Of a DNA stretch of 64,000 nucleotides, positions 51,080-62,520 are shown in pieces. This DNA comes from Diphasiastrum complanatum (lineage: Eukaryota > Streptophyta > Lycopodiopsida > Lycopodiales > Lycopodiaceae): the NCBI GenBank assembly GCA_029204225.1, contig CM055092.1, positions 47,708,277 to 47,772,276 of the forward strand. The letters are read 5' to 3'. The position numbers were made by a program, and so were the translations under genes. Positions within the stretch are counted from its first letter, which is position 1. Each line of letters starts with the position of its first letter. The notes under the pieces were generated by a model. That model was not told the origin of the DNA and did no database searches. It saw only the letters and a list, made by a program, of their open reading frames with translations.

Positions 51080-51997
51080 TGTTGTAAAGCTGACTCAGGT
51101 GCACCCAACGTGCCCTGTAAGACTCTAAGGGGTGACACTCCCTAAAGTCCCAGAGCAAGTTAGAACGTCAAGGACTGAGCCTCCGACCTGTGGTGAGCCA
51201 GTCAAGTAGTCACAAGTCATGAGCTAGCTCTGGAGCTCGAGTCATGGCCTAGTCAAGAAGCAAGTTGATTCTGCCACCGGAACGGCTCCCGGGACCCATG
51301 TCCGGGAGCCAGACTGATTCTGCCAGGCTTGCCAGGCTTAATCAGCAAAATAAAAACTAAGTCCCAAAAAGCGTGCTTTACCAGAAAGCACTATGTTTCA
51401 GAACAGAGGGGGTGCGCCGAATCACAGCAGAACTATAGGGGGAGTCCGGCAGACAGAAACTTGGGCAGCTCAACCAGCGCCACGAATCCAGTTGCCAGGT
51501 CTCAGCTCCCTCTACCAGCACGAGCCAGGCACAATGCCCAGCACGTGTTGGTGGCCCCGAGACCGGTCAGTCTATGTATGAATGTAACCTCTTCCAAATC
51601 TAATAAAGTTGATCCTTGGGGATGATTACCATTTCGGTTTCGCCTCCGGGACTGGTCCAAGTGGAAGGACCCTTACTACAACCTTTTTGCGTCGCTGGCG
51701 CCTAAGGGTCCCTGTCATCGACATGGGGCTTGCCTCTATGCCAATTGGTCAGTTTGGCGACCACTATGCCTTGGGTTTCATGTGTGGCTTGTCTTTGCCT
51801 TTGGTTACCTTTTGGGGACGGATTCTGAGTTGGCTTTCGGGTTGGTTGGGATTCCAGTTTTCTTAGGTCTGAATGGTTAAGCTTGTTACGATTCTGAGTT
51901 GGCTTTTACGTAAGTGCATGATGGATGAATGTTAGACTTAAGCGCGTGTTGGGGAAACCGCTCAAGTCCCAGCGCCCTTTGAGGCGCCGGCGCAACA
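51080..51997 (+). mobile_element. 5' LTR of intact chromovirus
   Basis: A 918-bp LTR, TGTTGTAAAGC to GCGCAACA. Compared by eye with the 3' LTR it differs by six substitutions and one single-base indel. TAATAAAG near 51602 is a plausible polyadenylation signal. Open frames inside it recur in all three copies only because the copies are nearly identical. Confidence 0.97.
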
Positions 51998-51999
51998 TG

Positions 52000-52012
52000 T
52001 GGTATCAGAGCC
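52000..52012 (+). promoter_or_regulatory. Primer-binding site, tRNA-iMet
   Basis: TGGTATCAGAGCC, two bases after the LTR end. The partner family has the same site with the same two-base gap at 62506-62518 (minus strand). Confidence 0.95.
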
Positions 52013-52712
52013 GACTAGCCGGTCAGCTACGCAAGTCTCACAGGGATGGCCACGTTTTTGGGATTTGTCAGGACAACCGTTGCGCAAGGTGCTGCCCACA
52101 GTGTAAGCACGGGTGCGTCCACGGTCGGGGTGGTCGGCAGAACAGGGGACTTGATGAGTCAAAGTGCTGCCCTCGAGGTGTAAGCACGGTCAGTTCTCGC
52201 GGTTCGGGCCTGGCGCTGTCTGCACGTAGGACGGATGAGGCAAAGTGCTGCCTAGGTAGGTGAAAGCACGGTCTGTACCTTGTGGGGTGCGGGGCGACAT
52301 ATTCGAACTGTACGGGTTAACCATTGATACAGAGATGCTGCTCGAATTCGGGTGTAAAGCACAGGTGGTTAGCTGCCGGTGCGGGATAGCTGCCGATCGT
52401 TTAGCTATAAGGGCTATCGACCAAAAAGTGGTGGGGCGTGACTGAGGCAATGTGCTGCTTAATGGTGAAAGCACGGATGGTTGGATGGATGTTTCCCCGT
52501 GGGCTAATTCTGTGATAGATTTGTGTGGGCGCGGCTAGGCAAAGATCCTACGTCCGGTCTCAAGGGGAATGTGACTTGAGAGGGATCCTCTGTTTAGCTT
52601 TGGTTGGTATGTTCGTTTGTGGTGTGCTTGCCTGGACCTGAATTATCCCTGACTACTTCTTTTGATCCAGGTGATCTGATCTAGTTGGGAGTTGTGAGAG
52701 GAGCTTACATTT
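52013..52712 (+). other. Leader of intact chromovirus, with stem-loop array and no gag
   Basis: About 700 bp with no Gag frame. The first about 560 bp are about 96% identical by eye to the leader of the non-coding partner (62505 down to about 61960). Four copies of a GTGCTGC...GTGAAAGCAC-type element, each able to pair GTGCT with AGCAC, lie at 52088-52112, 52161-52189, 52241-52271 and 52448-52476. TGACTACTTCTTTTGATCCAG at 52650-52670 looks like a splice branch and acceptor before the pol ATG. Confidence 0.85.
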
Positions 52713-55700
52713 ATGAGTGGACGACGCACAAGTATGGAAAGGAACTTCCATGGGTCAACCCCCAAGATTGGTTCAAGATTGTTATTCTTATCAGGAAAGA
52801 TCGCGGGGAGGAAGTCAGATTTCATGATCGACTCCGGAGCTTCACATAACTATATCTCAAGGAGCGTAGTGGAACAATTCAGCTTGCCGACCAGGAATGT
52901 TACATCTACTCTCAAGGTAGAAACAGCGAAGGGAGCACTAGATGCAGACAAAGCGACATTGAACATCCCGGTGCAGATTGGAAGATGGAAGGCTAAACTT
53001 AGCTTTGTGATTTTAGAGATGGATGCCTTTGATGTGATTTTGGGCCTCCCTTGGTTAAATGAACACTGTATCGCAGTTTTGGGTAGGAGCTCAAACTTGG
53101 TCCTCTTGGATTATAAGGGACAAATCTGCGTGACAAAAGCCCTGCCTGGAGGAAATGCTAAGGATACCGATATTGAACAAAATCTGGTTGCAGCATTAGT
53201 GATGAAAAGAATGGCGAAAGGGAAAAGGTCAAAGTGCTTTCTTTGCATCTGTCGAGAAGTCCCAGAAGGGAAAAGCGTGCGACAAGAAAACTTGCCAAAA
53301 GAAGTGGCAGATCTGTTAGAAGAATTTAGCGATGTGTTCCCGGAGGAACTCCCAGCTAAGCTACCTCCTCGAAGACCAGTGGACCATAAAATTGAGTTGG
53401 TACCAGGAATAGAGCCAACTTCACGAGCACCCTACAGAATGTCACAAGAAGAGTTGGCGGAACTGAAACGACAACTTGGTGAATTGATAGACAAAGGTTT
53501 TATTAGACCTAGCGCTTCACCTTTTGGAGCCCCAGTGTTGTTCGTGGAAAAGGCAAACAAAACTCTTCGAATGTGTGTGGATTATCGCATGCTTAACAAG
53601 AGTACCATCAAGAACAAGTACCCCATGCCTAGAATTGATGACCTATTCGACCAACTCAAACATGCCAAATACTTTAGCCGAATAGATCTTAGATCTGGAT
53701 ATCATCAAATTCGAATAGCTAAAGGTGACGAGCACAAAACGGCGTTTCGAACGCGGTACGGAAGTCACGAGTTCCTAGTGATGCCATTCGGTCTAACAAA
53801 CGCACCAGCCACTTTTTGCACGTTGATGAACAATATATTTCAAGACTGCCTGGATGAATTTGTCATTGTGTACATTGATGACATATTAGTATTTAGCCGG
53901 AACCTTAAAGATCACATTCAACATTTAAGGACAGTTCTCCAACGACTGAGGAGGAACTGCTTGTTCGCGAAAAGAGAGAAATGTGAGTTTGTGGTGGAGG
54001 AAGTTGACTTCCTTGGACATGTTATAGGCCACGGACGGATTCGAATGGATCCTAAGAAGATCAAGGCTATCTTGGATTGGCTAGCACCTAAAACTGTTCA
54101 TGGCATCAAATCCTTTGTGGGCTTATGTAACTTTTACAGGAGATTCATTGAGGCATTTAGCAAAATTGTGGCACCACTGTTGGAGCAGACCAAGACTCAT
54201 CTGAAGATGACATGGACACCGGAATGTGAAGCAGCGTTCCAGGAACTAAAACGACGGATCACTCAAGAACCCATCCTTGCCTTACCGGACTTTAGCAAAC
54301 CTTTTGAAATACATACAGATGCGTCGAACTTTGCTATTGGGGCCGTGCTGATGCAAGACGGAAAACCTGTTGCATATTTTTCAAAGAAATTGAGTGACGT
54401 AGAGCGACGATGGCCAACTCATGAAAAAGAAATGGTCGCAGTAGTCCAAGCAGTGGAGCATTGGAGACATTATGTGGCAGGAAAACCCTTTAAGGCGTTC
54501 ACTGATAATGTATCACTCAAGTACTTCTCATCCCAAGGTATGCTCACGCCAAAGCAAATGCGATGGCAAAACTTTCTCTCAAAATTCAATATAGACATTT
54601 TACACACGGCGGGAAAGAACAATGTGGTGGCGGACGCACTAAGTAGACAAGAACACTTGATGGCAACAGTGACAACTCAGGTGACTGACCTACTCCAAGA
54701 AATCAGAGAGAATTATGGTGTAGATGCGTTGGCGAAGGACTTAATGATCGAATTCCAGCTGGGAAAGCCTCATAAACATTTCACTTGGAAAGATCAAATG
54801 GTTGTTTATAAACAACGCAGAGTATATGTCCCAGACAACATCATCCTGAGGAAGAAAGTCTTGCGAGAACATCATGACGTACTAGCCGCCGGGCATCCAG
54901 GGGTGAATCGCATGTATGAACTTCTCAAAAGAGGCTTCTATTGGCCAAGTATGTGGGCAGACGTTGAATCCTATGTACAAACATGCCCGACATGTCAACA
55001 AGTGAAGGTGGAACCGCTAGCTCCGGCTGGACTACTCCAACCATTACCGGTACCAGCATACCCATGGGATTCGGTGAGCATGGATTTTATTGTTCAACTA
55101 CCACGGTGCCAAGGATTTGACTCAATTTATGTGGTGGTTGACCGCTTTTCAAAGCAAGTTCATCTAGTACCAACTAAAAGTTCAGTGACAGCTGAAGAAG
55201 TGGCAAGGTTATTTTTCAAATGTGTTTTCAAATACCACGGCCTGCCTAGAACGATTATTTCTGACCGAGACACCAAGTTCGTCGGAAAGTTTTGGACTTG
55301 TCTATTTCGCCTCGTGGGAACCGGATTGAATTTCAGTACTGCATATCATCCTCAGACAGATGGGCAAACGGAGCGAGTCAATCGACAGATTGAACAATAT
55401 TTACGAAATTATGTCGCTTGGGACCAATCCGATTGGGTCAACTACTTGGATATTCTCGAGTTTGCACATAACAACCAAGTGAACAGATCTACTGGAAGGG
55501 CACCCTTCGAGATAAGCAATGGTCGGCTACCGATTGTTCCAAGCTCTTTTCTTACAGGCGTGCAGGAAACACCAGTACCCACTGTGGAGGAATTCATCAA
55601 TGAGTGGGACACAAAGTTGACCGAGGTGAAGGCGTTTTTAGAGCAGTCACAAAGGAGTATGGCAGCTGACGTAAATCCACATCGACGAGAACTGGAATTT

Positions 55701-56195
55701 GAGGAAGGTGATCAAGTATGGCTGAACACAAAGAACATTGCGCTACCAAAAGGTTTTTCTCATAAGTTTGCTCGACCTTATGCGGGACCATATTATGTCA
55801 CCAAGAAGATCAACCCAGTGGCTTATCGATTAGCGTTGCCATCCAGCTTGGATATACACAATGTGTTTCATATCTCATTACTCAAACGGTACAAACCAGA
55901 TGAGCGATTTGATCGGCAACACGAACTCCGTCACCCACCAACGACACTTGATGATACGAAGAGGCAGCTTGTACCAGAACAAATATTGACACATAGAAAG
56001 CGAACTGGCGTTCAACGTGAATATCTAGTGAAGTGGCTACGGGCTCCACTTATTGAGGCTTCTTGGGAGTACGAAGACAAACTTAAGGAGGGAGCCCCTG
56101 AAGTACTAGCGGATTATCTGCAGAAGAACCAACGCAATAGCCGTTTTTCTAGATCGGCACACAAAGCACTACCTGGCGGCATGCCTCTTACATAA
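52713..56195 (+). CDS. pol: Intact chromovirus pol: PR-RT-RH-INT-chromodomain
   Basis: An uninterrupted 1160-codon frame. Protease: D40-S-G-A. Reverse transcriptase: about 230-480, with [18 protein letters not shown] and YIDD at 387-390. RNase H: D536, E571, D598 and D641 in place. Integrase: zinc-binding residues about H720/H728/C758/C761, DDE core D791, D851 and E887 (35 residues apart), GPY/F region near 1021-1042. Chromodomain: about 1086-1137 ([15 protein letters not shown]). Every catalytic residue I can place is present, so the enzyme set could be active. ATG 52713 is the first in frame and sits just upstream of the protease. No Gag precedes it, so particle protein would have to come from another copy. 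It would act in cytoplasmic particles, then in the nucleus, with the chromodomain guiding insertion. Confidence 0.96.
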   Translation: MSGRRTSMERNFHGSTPKIGSRLLFLSGKIAGRKSDFMIDSGASHNYISRSVVEQFSLPTRNVTSTLKVETAKGALDADKATLNIPVQIGRWKAKLSFVILEMDAFDVILGLPWLNEHCIAVLGRSSNLVLLDYKGQICVTKALPGGNAKDTDIEQNLVAALVMKRMAKGKRSKCFLCICREVPEGKSVRQENLPKEVADLLEEFSDVFPEELPAKLPPRRPVDHKIELVPGIEPTSRAPYRMSQEELAELKRQLGELIDKGFIRPSASPFGAPVLFVEKANKTLRMCVDYRMLNKSTIKNKYPMPRIDDLFDQLKHAKYFSRIDLRSGYHQIRIAKGDEHKTAFRTRYGSHEFLVMPFGLTNAPATFCTLMNNIFQDCLDEFVIVYIDDILVFSRNLKDHIQHLRTVLQRLRRNCLFAKREKCEFVVEEVDFLGHVIGHGRIRMDPKKIKAILDWLAPKTVHGIKSFVGLCNFYRRFIEAFSKIVAPLLEQTKTHLKMTWTPECEAAFQELKRRITQEPILALPDFSKPFEIHTDASNFAIGAVLMQDGKPVAYFSKKLSDVERRWPTHEKEMVAVVQAVEHWRHYVAGKPFKAFTDNVSLKYFSSQGMLTPKQMRWQNFLSKFNIDILHTAGKNNVVADALSRQEHLMATVTTQVTDLLQEIRENYGVDALAKDLMIEFQLGKPHKHFTWKDQMVVYKQRRVYVPDNIILRKKVLREHHDVLAAGHPGVNRMYELLKRGFYWPSMWADVESYVQTCPTCQQVKVEPLAPAGLLQPLPVPAYPWDSVSMDFIVQLPRCQGFDSIYVVVDRFSKQVHLVPTKSSVTAEEVARLFFKCVFKYHGLPRTIISDRDTKFVGKFWTCLFRLVGTGLNFSTAYHPQTDGQTERVNRQIEQYLRNYVAWDQSDWVNYLDILEFAHNNQVNRSTGRAPFEISNGRLPIVPSSFLTGVQETPVPTVEEFINEWDTKLTEVKAFLEQSQRSMAADVNPHRRELEFEEGDQVWLNTKNIALPKGFSHKFARPYAGPYYVTKKINPVAYRLALPSSLDIHNVFHISLLKRYKPDERFDRQHELRHPPTTLDDTKRQLVPEQILTHRKRTGVQREYLVKWLRAPLIEASWEYEDKLKEGAPEVLADYLQKNQRNSRFSRSAHKALPGGMPLT

Positions 56196-56436
56196 ACATT
56201 CATGGCCATTCTGAAGTTCAAGGAACTTTCCGGTATTTTTCTTAAGTTTGCCAATAAATCACTTGCAGCTTTACACAGGTTTTACGTAAGTGAACTTTAT
56301 CTACACTTTTCCTGTGCTACTGCCAATGTATTTTGTAATTCAAAGTTGCTACGGCCGGTGAATTAAGCCCGTGCCATACGTCCTAGGTCTAGTTTGGCCC
56401 TGATGAGGACATCAGCTTTTTCAAACGAGGGGAGGA
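56196..56436 (+). other. 3' UTR and polypurine tract of intact chromovirus
   Basis: Non-coding. CTGATGAGGACATCAG lies at about 56400-56415 and CGAGGGGAGGA (56426-56436) is the polypurine tract. The partner family keeps the same 16-bp palindrome-like word before its own tract. Confidence 0.85.
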
Positions 56437-57355
56437 TGTTGTAAAGCTGACTCAGGTGCACCCAACGTGCCCTGTAAGACTCTAAGGGGTGACACTCCCT
56501 AAAGTCCCAGAGCAAGTTAGAACGTCAAGGACTGAGCCTCCGACCTGTGGTGAGCCAGTCAAGTAGTCACAAGTCATGAGCTAGCTCTGGAGCTCGAGTC
56601 ATGGCCTAGTCAAGAAGCAAGTTGATTCTGCCACCGGAACGGCTCCCGGGACCCATGTCCGGGAGCCAGACTGATTCTGCCAGGCTTGCCAGGCTTAATC
56701 AGCAAAATAAAAACTAAGTCCCAAAAAGCGTGCTTTACCAGAAAGCACTATGTTTCAGAACAGAGGGGGTGCGCCGAATCACAGCAGAACTATAGGGGGA
56801 GTCCGGCAGACAGAAACTTGGGCAGCTCAACCAGCGCCAGGAATCCAGTCGCCAGGTCTCAGCTCCCTCTACCAGCACGAGCCAGGCACAATGCCCAGCA
56901 CGTGTTGGTGGCCCCGAGACCGGTCAGTCTATGTATGAATGTAACCTCTTCCAAATCTAATAAAGTTGATCCTTGGGGATGATTACCATTTCGGTTTCGC
57001 CTCCGGGACTGGTCCAAGTGGAAGGACCCTTACTACAACCTTTTTGCGTCGTTGGCGCCTAAGGGTCCCTGTCATCGACATGGGGCTTGCCGCTATGCCA
57101 ATCGATCAGTTTGGCGACCACTATGCCTTGGGTTTCATGTGTGGCTTGTCTTTGCCTTTGGTTACCTTTTGGGGACGGATTCTGAGTTGGCTTTCGGGTT
57201 GGTTGGGATTCCAGTTTTCTTAGGTCTGAATGGTTAAGCTTGTTACGATTCTGAGTTGGCTTTTACGTAAGTGCATGATGGATGAATGTTAGACTTAAGC
57301 GCGTGTTGGGGAAACCGCTCAAGTCCCAGCGCCCCTTTGAGGCGCCGGCGCAACA
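56437..57355 (+). mobile_element. 3' LTR of intact chromovirus
   Basis: A 919-bp LTR matching 51080-51997. Followed by CGGAG (57356-57360), completing the target duplication. Confidence 0.97.
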
Positions 57356-57360
57356 CGGAG
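57356..57360. repeat. Target-site duplication, right (CGGAG)
   Basis: Matches 51075-51079. Confidence 0.97.
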
Positions 57361-57961
57361 ACTAGGGTCGGTCACACACTTGAAATGTAACCTTCTCAGA
57401 TTTATCAATAAAGTGGGATTTTCCTCAAACTGACTCTGATTACCTTCTGGGTTTCAGTGTTCGGTAAAAGCGCCAGTTGTAAGGCCGCTTTCAAAATTTT
57501 TAACTTGGCACATAGCTGAGGGTCGTATCCCGGGACGCTAGCGGTATGCCGTCGGGACCATTCGGTCTGTGGCGCCAGCGGTATGCTGTCGGGACCATTT
57601 GGTCCAGGAACTGGTTGTTTCCATATCTGTCGCGGCTTGTGGTTCTGAGTGTTCCTTGCATGAACGTGAATGGGTTAAGCTCTTGGGGAACGGGCTCTAA
57701 CCTGTCCGCTGAGTTGGATGGCGTGCTTGGCTGGATGTTACCTGTTTATGGCTGTCCAGTCTGGCGTGGCGCCAGGTTGGCTTCCAGCGCTCGTGACGAA
57801 GCTTTCAGTTGGTTAAGTCTGATGTAAGTCAGACCGCTTGCTTGGAATGGATGTTACTCGTTTGTAATGAAGCTTCGAGTTGGTTAAGTTTGATGTATGT
57901 CGGGCGGCTTGCTTGGAGGGAAGTCACCCACATCAGGACCCTCGATCTGGCATGGCGCCAG
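57361..57961 (+). mobile_element. LTR-1 of non-coding family, right part
   Basis: Continuation of the split LTR (ACTAGGGTCGGTCACAC onward), containing ATCAATAAAG, a polyadenylation-like signal. It is cut at GGCGCCAG (57961), lacking its last about 155 bp, where an opposite-strand copy of the same LTR begins. Confidence 0.88.
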
Positions 57962-58711
57962 TGTAGCGCAGGCATCCCAAAGGGAGCCGGGAACCACGAC
58001 TTAGCTTCCCAGCCTTCAACTCTTGCCATCCAAACCCACTTGACATACAAGCAGCCAACTCGCCAACAATGATCAGACTTAACCAACTTGAAGTTCCGAA
58101 AACCAACATTGAGATCCAACCTGGCGCCATGCCAGATCGGGGGTCCCGATGTGGGTGACTTCCCTCCAAGCAAGCCGCCCGACATACATCAAAGTTAACC
58201 AACTCGAAGCTTCATTACAAACGAGTAACATCCATTCCAAGCAAGCAGTCTGACTTACATCAGACTTAACCAACTCAAAGCTTTGTCACGAGCGCTAGAA
58301 GCCAACCTGGCGCCACGCCAAACTGGATAGCCATAAACAGGTAACATCCACCCAAGCAAGCCATCCAACTCAGCCGACAGGTTAGAGCCCGTTCCCCAAG
58401 AGCTTAACCCATTCACGTTCATGCAAGGAACACTCAGAACCACAAGCCGCGACAGATATGGAAACAACCAGTTCCTGGACCAAATGGTCCCGACAGCATA
58501 CCGCTGGCGCCACGGACCGAATGGTCCCAACGGCATACCGCTCGCGTCCCGGGATACGACCCTCAGCTATGTGCCAAGTTAAAAATTTTGAAAGCGGCCT
58601 TACAACGGGCGCTTTTACCGAACACTGAAACCCAGAAGGTAATCAGAGTCAGTTTGAGGAAGATCCCACTTTATTGATAAATCTGAGAAGGTTACATTTC
58701 AAGTGTGTGAC
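57962..58711 (-). mobile_element. LTR-2 of non-coding family, truncated
   Basis: 750 bp, starting TGTAGCGCAGGC on the plus strand and matching 58712-59461. It is cut at GTGTGTGAC, where LTR-3 begins. With LTR-1 it forms a long inverted repeat. Confidence 0.9.
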
Positions 58712-59929
58712 TGTAGCGCAGGCATCCCAAAGGGAGCCGGGAACCACGACTTAGCTTCCCAGCCTTCAACTCTTGCCATCCAAACCCACTTGACATACAA
58801 GCAGCCAACTCGCCAACAACGATCAGACTTAACCAACTTGAAGTTCCGAAAACCAACATTGAGATCCAACCTGGTGCCATGCCAGATCGGGGGTCCCGAC
58901 GTGGGTGACTTCCCTCCAAGCAAGCCGCCCGACATACATCAAACTTAACCAACTCGAAGCTTCGTTACAAACGAGTAACATCCATTCCAAGCAAGCGGTC
59001 TGACTTACATCAGACTTAACCAACTGAAAGCTTCGTCACGAGCGCTGGAAGCCAACCTGGCGCCACGCCAGACTGGACAGCCATAAACAGGTAACATCCA
59101 CCCAAGCAAGCCATCCAACTCAGCCGACAGGTTAGAGCCCGTTCCCCAAGAGCTTAACCCATTCACGTTCATGCAAGGAACACTCAGAACCACAAGCCGC
59201 GACAGATATGGAAACAACCAGTTCTTGGACCAAATGGTCCCGACAGCATACCGCTGGCGCCACGGACCGAATGGTCCCGACGGCATACCGCTGGCGTCCC
59301 GGGATACGACCCTCAGCTATGTGCCAAGTTAAAAATTTTGAAAGCGGCCTTACAACTGGCGCTTTTACCGAACACTGAAACCCAGAAGGTAATCAGAGTC
59401 AGTTTGAGGAAAATCCCACTTTATTGATAAATCTGAGAAGGTTACATTTCAAGTGTGTGACCGACCCTAGTCTCCGGGGCGCTAGCATGCCAAGGCGAGA
59501 GCCATGACAACATTCCAGCAAGGGAGGCTGAGACTTGGTTGGAGCTCGCCCTGAGTCGCAACCCGCACTCCCCTATAGTATTGGTGTGATTCGGCACCCC
59601 CCCTCATACCAAGCACTCTACCCAAGCTGGTAAAGCACGTTTTTCTCTCTCTAGGATTTTCTCTTTCTAGAAAGTCATTTTCTCTCTCTAGATTTTATTG
59701 ATCCCCAGGCTTCCTTTAATCATGCCTAGATCGTGTGAGGTGATTGCACATCGATCTGAGCTCTCTGGACTTCGCTAGAACCGATCAAAGATTTTCAGCC
59801 ATAGGAACTTGGCGCCGGCTGGATTCTGGTCCCAGTGGCGCCGGGAGCAGCAGTGGCGCTGCTGGCGCCGGGGACATAGCTGGCGCCGATGGCGCCGCAA
59901 GTAAAGCTTGTAAAGGTAGCTTTACAACA
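58712..59929 (-). mobile_element. LTR-3 of non-coding family, complete
   Basis: A 1218-bp LTR, from TGTAGCGCAGG to TTTACAACA on the plus strand. Its inner edge adjoins a polypurine tract on the minus strand (GGTGGGGTGGA, 59940-59930). By eye it differs from LTR-4 at three positions. It contains the uninterrupted version of the site occupied by the chromovirus. Confidence 0.95.
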
Positions 59930-62502
59930 TCCACCCCACCTTTATAAAATCTGATGTCCTCATCAGATGTCAGATTAAAGTAAAGGTGTCTCCCAATTAA
60001 AATGACTATACATTTAAGCTACTAGGCACAGTACTCAATTTACTGGCCACTTTTTATTAACATTGAAGCTGGCACACCACAAGTCGGAGGCTCAGCTCTT
60101 TGTACTGAAAAATTACATAACTTGAAAATATATCTTTGTCTGGGAAAAGCGTAGATTTGATATCGCTTTCGTAAAACCCGAGAACCTTATTAACTGGTGA
60201 CAGAGGCCTTTCTTTGAAATGTTCGCCCCTGTCGCTTCTGACTTTCGACTTTGGAACTCCTTTGAGCTCCTGATTTGTCCTTGATGCACTTTGTGTTGAG
60301 CTCCCTGAGCTCCAGGTTTGTTCAGTTTCGCACAGGTATCAAGGCTCCCTGAGCCGAAGGATTTATCGTTTGATTGCCCACTTTATGGTCCACTCCGTGC
60401 CTTGTTGCTTCTGCACCTTGATTTCTCTCCTTGTCCAAGCCTGATCTTGATACTTTTCCATCTTGGCTCTTTAAGGTAGGCAAAGATTGAGTACTCCGCA
60501 ATGCACCTCTCACTTAGCTTGAAGTAGCTCTTTGAATCAGCCCAAATGTAACCATTGACCTCGTGGAAAGCCAAAGGGTCGCACCAGTTTGATCCGCATC
60601 CGAACTATCTCTTCGCGTTTGTTTGAAGCACCATGTCCGTCGCGCAAAACTTGACTTTCACAATTCCATCACTGGTTAGTTGTCTCACAGTCAAAACAAG
60701 AAGTGTACATCGCGCTTGGCTTCAAGTAGCTCTCTTTGAATCAGAAACATGCACCCAGAGTTTGCACTAATCCGATCTCAACGCGAACTGTCCCTTAGCG
60801 TCCGTTCGAAATACCAAGTCTCTCATGCAAGACTCAACTTTCACAGTTCCTTCATTGATCAGCTGCCTTACACGTAACACAAGCCAGCGTACTCATATGT
60901 TTCCTCATCATTGCTGGTCCAGAGAAAGCCTATAACAAACTTTCCTTTCCACAACAAAAACTTGTCAACTTATTAGGTCCAAAGTTCGCCAGTCTCCTCG
61001 TGTGAGTATGGCTAGGTCACCTTGAATTTGCCCCCATTTTGATAAACTTTAATTCAAAATTTGCCCCAAGAGAGAGGTGTGTGTGATAGTTCCCCTCCAC
61101 TTAATAAATTAGCTGATCGGACTTTAGAGTAGAGTTCTTCGGACAAAAAGCCTTTCCAACACTTTGCTTCCCATCGGCTAGGATTATGGCTCGATCCAAC
61201 TTGTTGCCAATCTCTGAAGAGGATTCTAGTCTTTTCCCCTTTGAGGAAAAACCCAACTGATACTGGATATCACCCATGCTCAGTGAGTTTCAGTTCCGAA
61301 GGTGGCCGTCCCAAAATGAAGACCAACTGCTATAGAAGATCTCCCCTGAAATTGCCCTTTCCAACTTTTGACTTCCTGCTTGCGTCTGGTGGGCGTTGTC
61401 GCAAATGAAACTAACCCAAGAAACAGGCTAGTCATCCATCCTTTGCAAACATTGAGTCATTTCATTGTCGTTCACGTGCGAGTACTTGAACTGCAAATCC
61501 GCCGCACAGATTCTGGATATCGCCCATGCTCAGTGAGTTTCAGTTCCGAAGGTGGCCGTCGCAAAATGAAGACCAACTGCTCCATAGAAGATCTCCCCTG
61601 AAATGGCCCTTTCCAACTTTTTGACTTCCTGCTTGCGTCTGGTGGGCGTTGTCGCAAATGAAACTAACCCAAGAAACAGGCTAGCCATCCATCCTTTGCA
61701 AACATTGAGTCGTTTCGTTGTCGTTCACGTGTGAGTACTTGAACTTCAAATCCACCCCACAGATTCTGTAGTCCTCTTTGTTTGATGGTATCAGCCTTCA
61801 AAAGAAAAGGTTCCTTCTCGAGCCATCAGCTCCTTGTATCACAAGCAATCATGCAAACCAGGCAAAGCACGAGTACTAAGACTCACCACGAATACGTACA
61901 AGTAAGACACTCAGGCAGGTTTACTAACAAGTAACAAAGGCAAGGTCCCCCTTTGAGATGGTCCTGCCAACGGACCTTTGCCTGGCCGTGCCCATACAAA
62001 TCGATCACAGAATCAGCCCACATAGGACACCCCTCCAACTATCCGTGCTTTCACCATTAAGCAGCACATTGCCTCAGTCACGCCCCACCACTTTTTGGTC
62101 GATAGCCCTTATAGCTAAACGATCGGCAGCTATCCCGCACCGGCAGCTAACCACCCGTGCTTTACACCCGAATTCGAGCAGCATCTCTGTATCAATGGTT
62201 AACCCGTACAGTTCGAATATGTCGCCCCGCACCCCACAAGGTACAGACCGTGCTTTCACCTACCTAGGCAGCACTTTGCCTCATCCGTCCTACGTGCAGA
62301 CAGCGCCAGGCCCGAACCGCGAGAACTGACCGTGCTTACACCTCAAGGGCAGCACTTTGACTCATCAAGTCCCCCGTTCTGTCGACCACCCCGACCGTGG
62401 ACGCACCCGTGCCTACACTGTGGGCAGCACCTTGCACAACAGTTGTCTTGATGAACCCCAAACCGTGGCCATTTCCGTGAGATCCGCATAGCTGACCGGC
62501 CA
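59930..62502 (-). mobile_element. Non-coding interior of LTR element (partner of the chromovirus)
   Basis: About 2.6 kb between polypurine tract and primer-binding site with no Gag or Pol motif and no long reading frame. Features read on the minus strand: leader 62502 to about 61960, nearly identical to the chromovirus leader; stem-loop repeats at 62407-62433, 62330-62358, 62249-62278 and 62044-62070; an internal tandem duplication at about 61260-61765; and CTGATGAGGACATCAG near the tract. It is structured like a non-autonomous large retrotransposon derivative. Confidence 0.9.
61260..61765. repeat. Internal tandem duplication, about 250-bp unit
   Basis: CTCAGTGAGTTTCAGTTCCG occurs at 61279 and 61529, and the following sequence through GGGCGTTGTCGCAAATG and CATTGAGTC is repeated with few changes and small indels. 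Confidence 0.92.
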
Positions 62503-62518
62503 GTCGGCTCTGATACCA
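62503..62518 (-). promoter_or_regulatory. Primer-binding site, tRNA-iMet
   Basis: The minus strand reads TGGTATCAGAGCCGAC, two bases inside the LTR, matching the chromovirus site base for base. Confidence 0.95.
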
Positions 62519-62520
62519 CA

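Noticed and set aside
52643-52825. Minus-strand frame over the pol start
   Set aside because: Antisense shadow of the pol gene.
56395-56430. CTGATGAG before the polypurine tract resembles a hammerhead ribozyme core, as in retrozymes
   Set aside because: The word is followed by its own complement (CATCAG) and there is no CGAAA box or placed GUC cleavage triplet; the three-stem fold cannot be drawn in any of the copies.
58255-58536. 93-codon frames repeated in LTR-1 to LTR-4 of the non-coding family
   Set aside because: LTR shadows in both strands; no domain, and present only because copies are recent.
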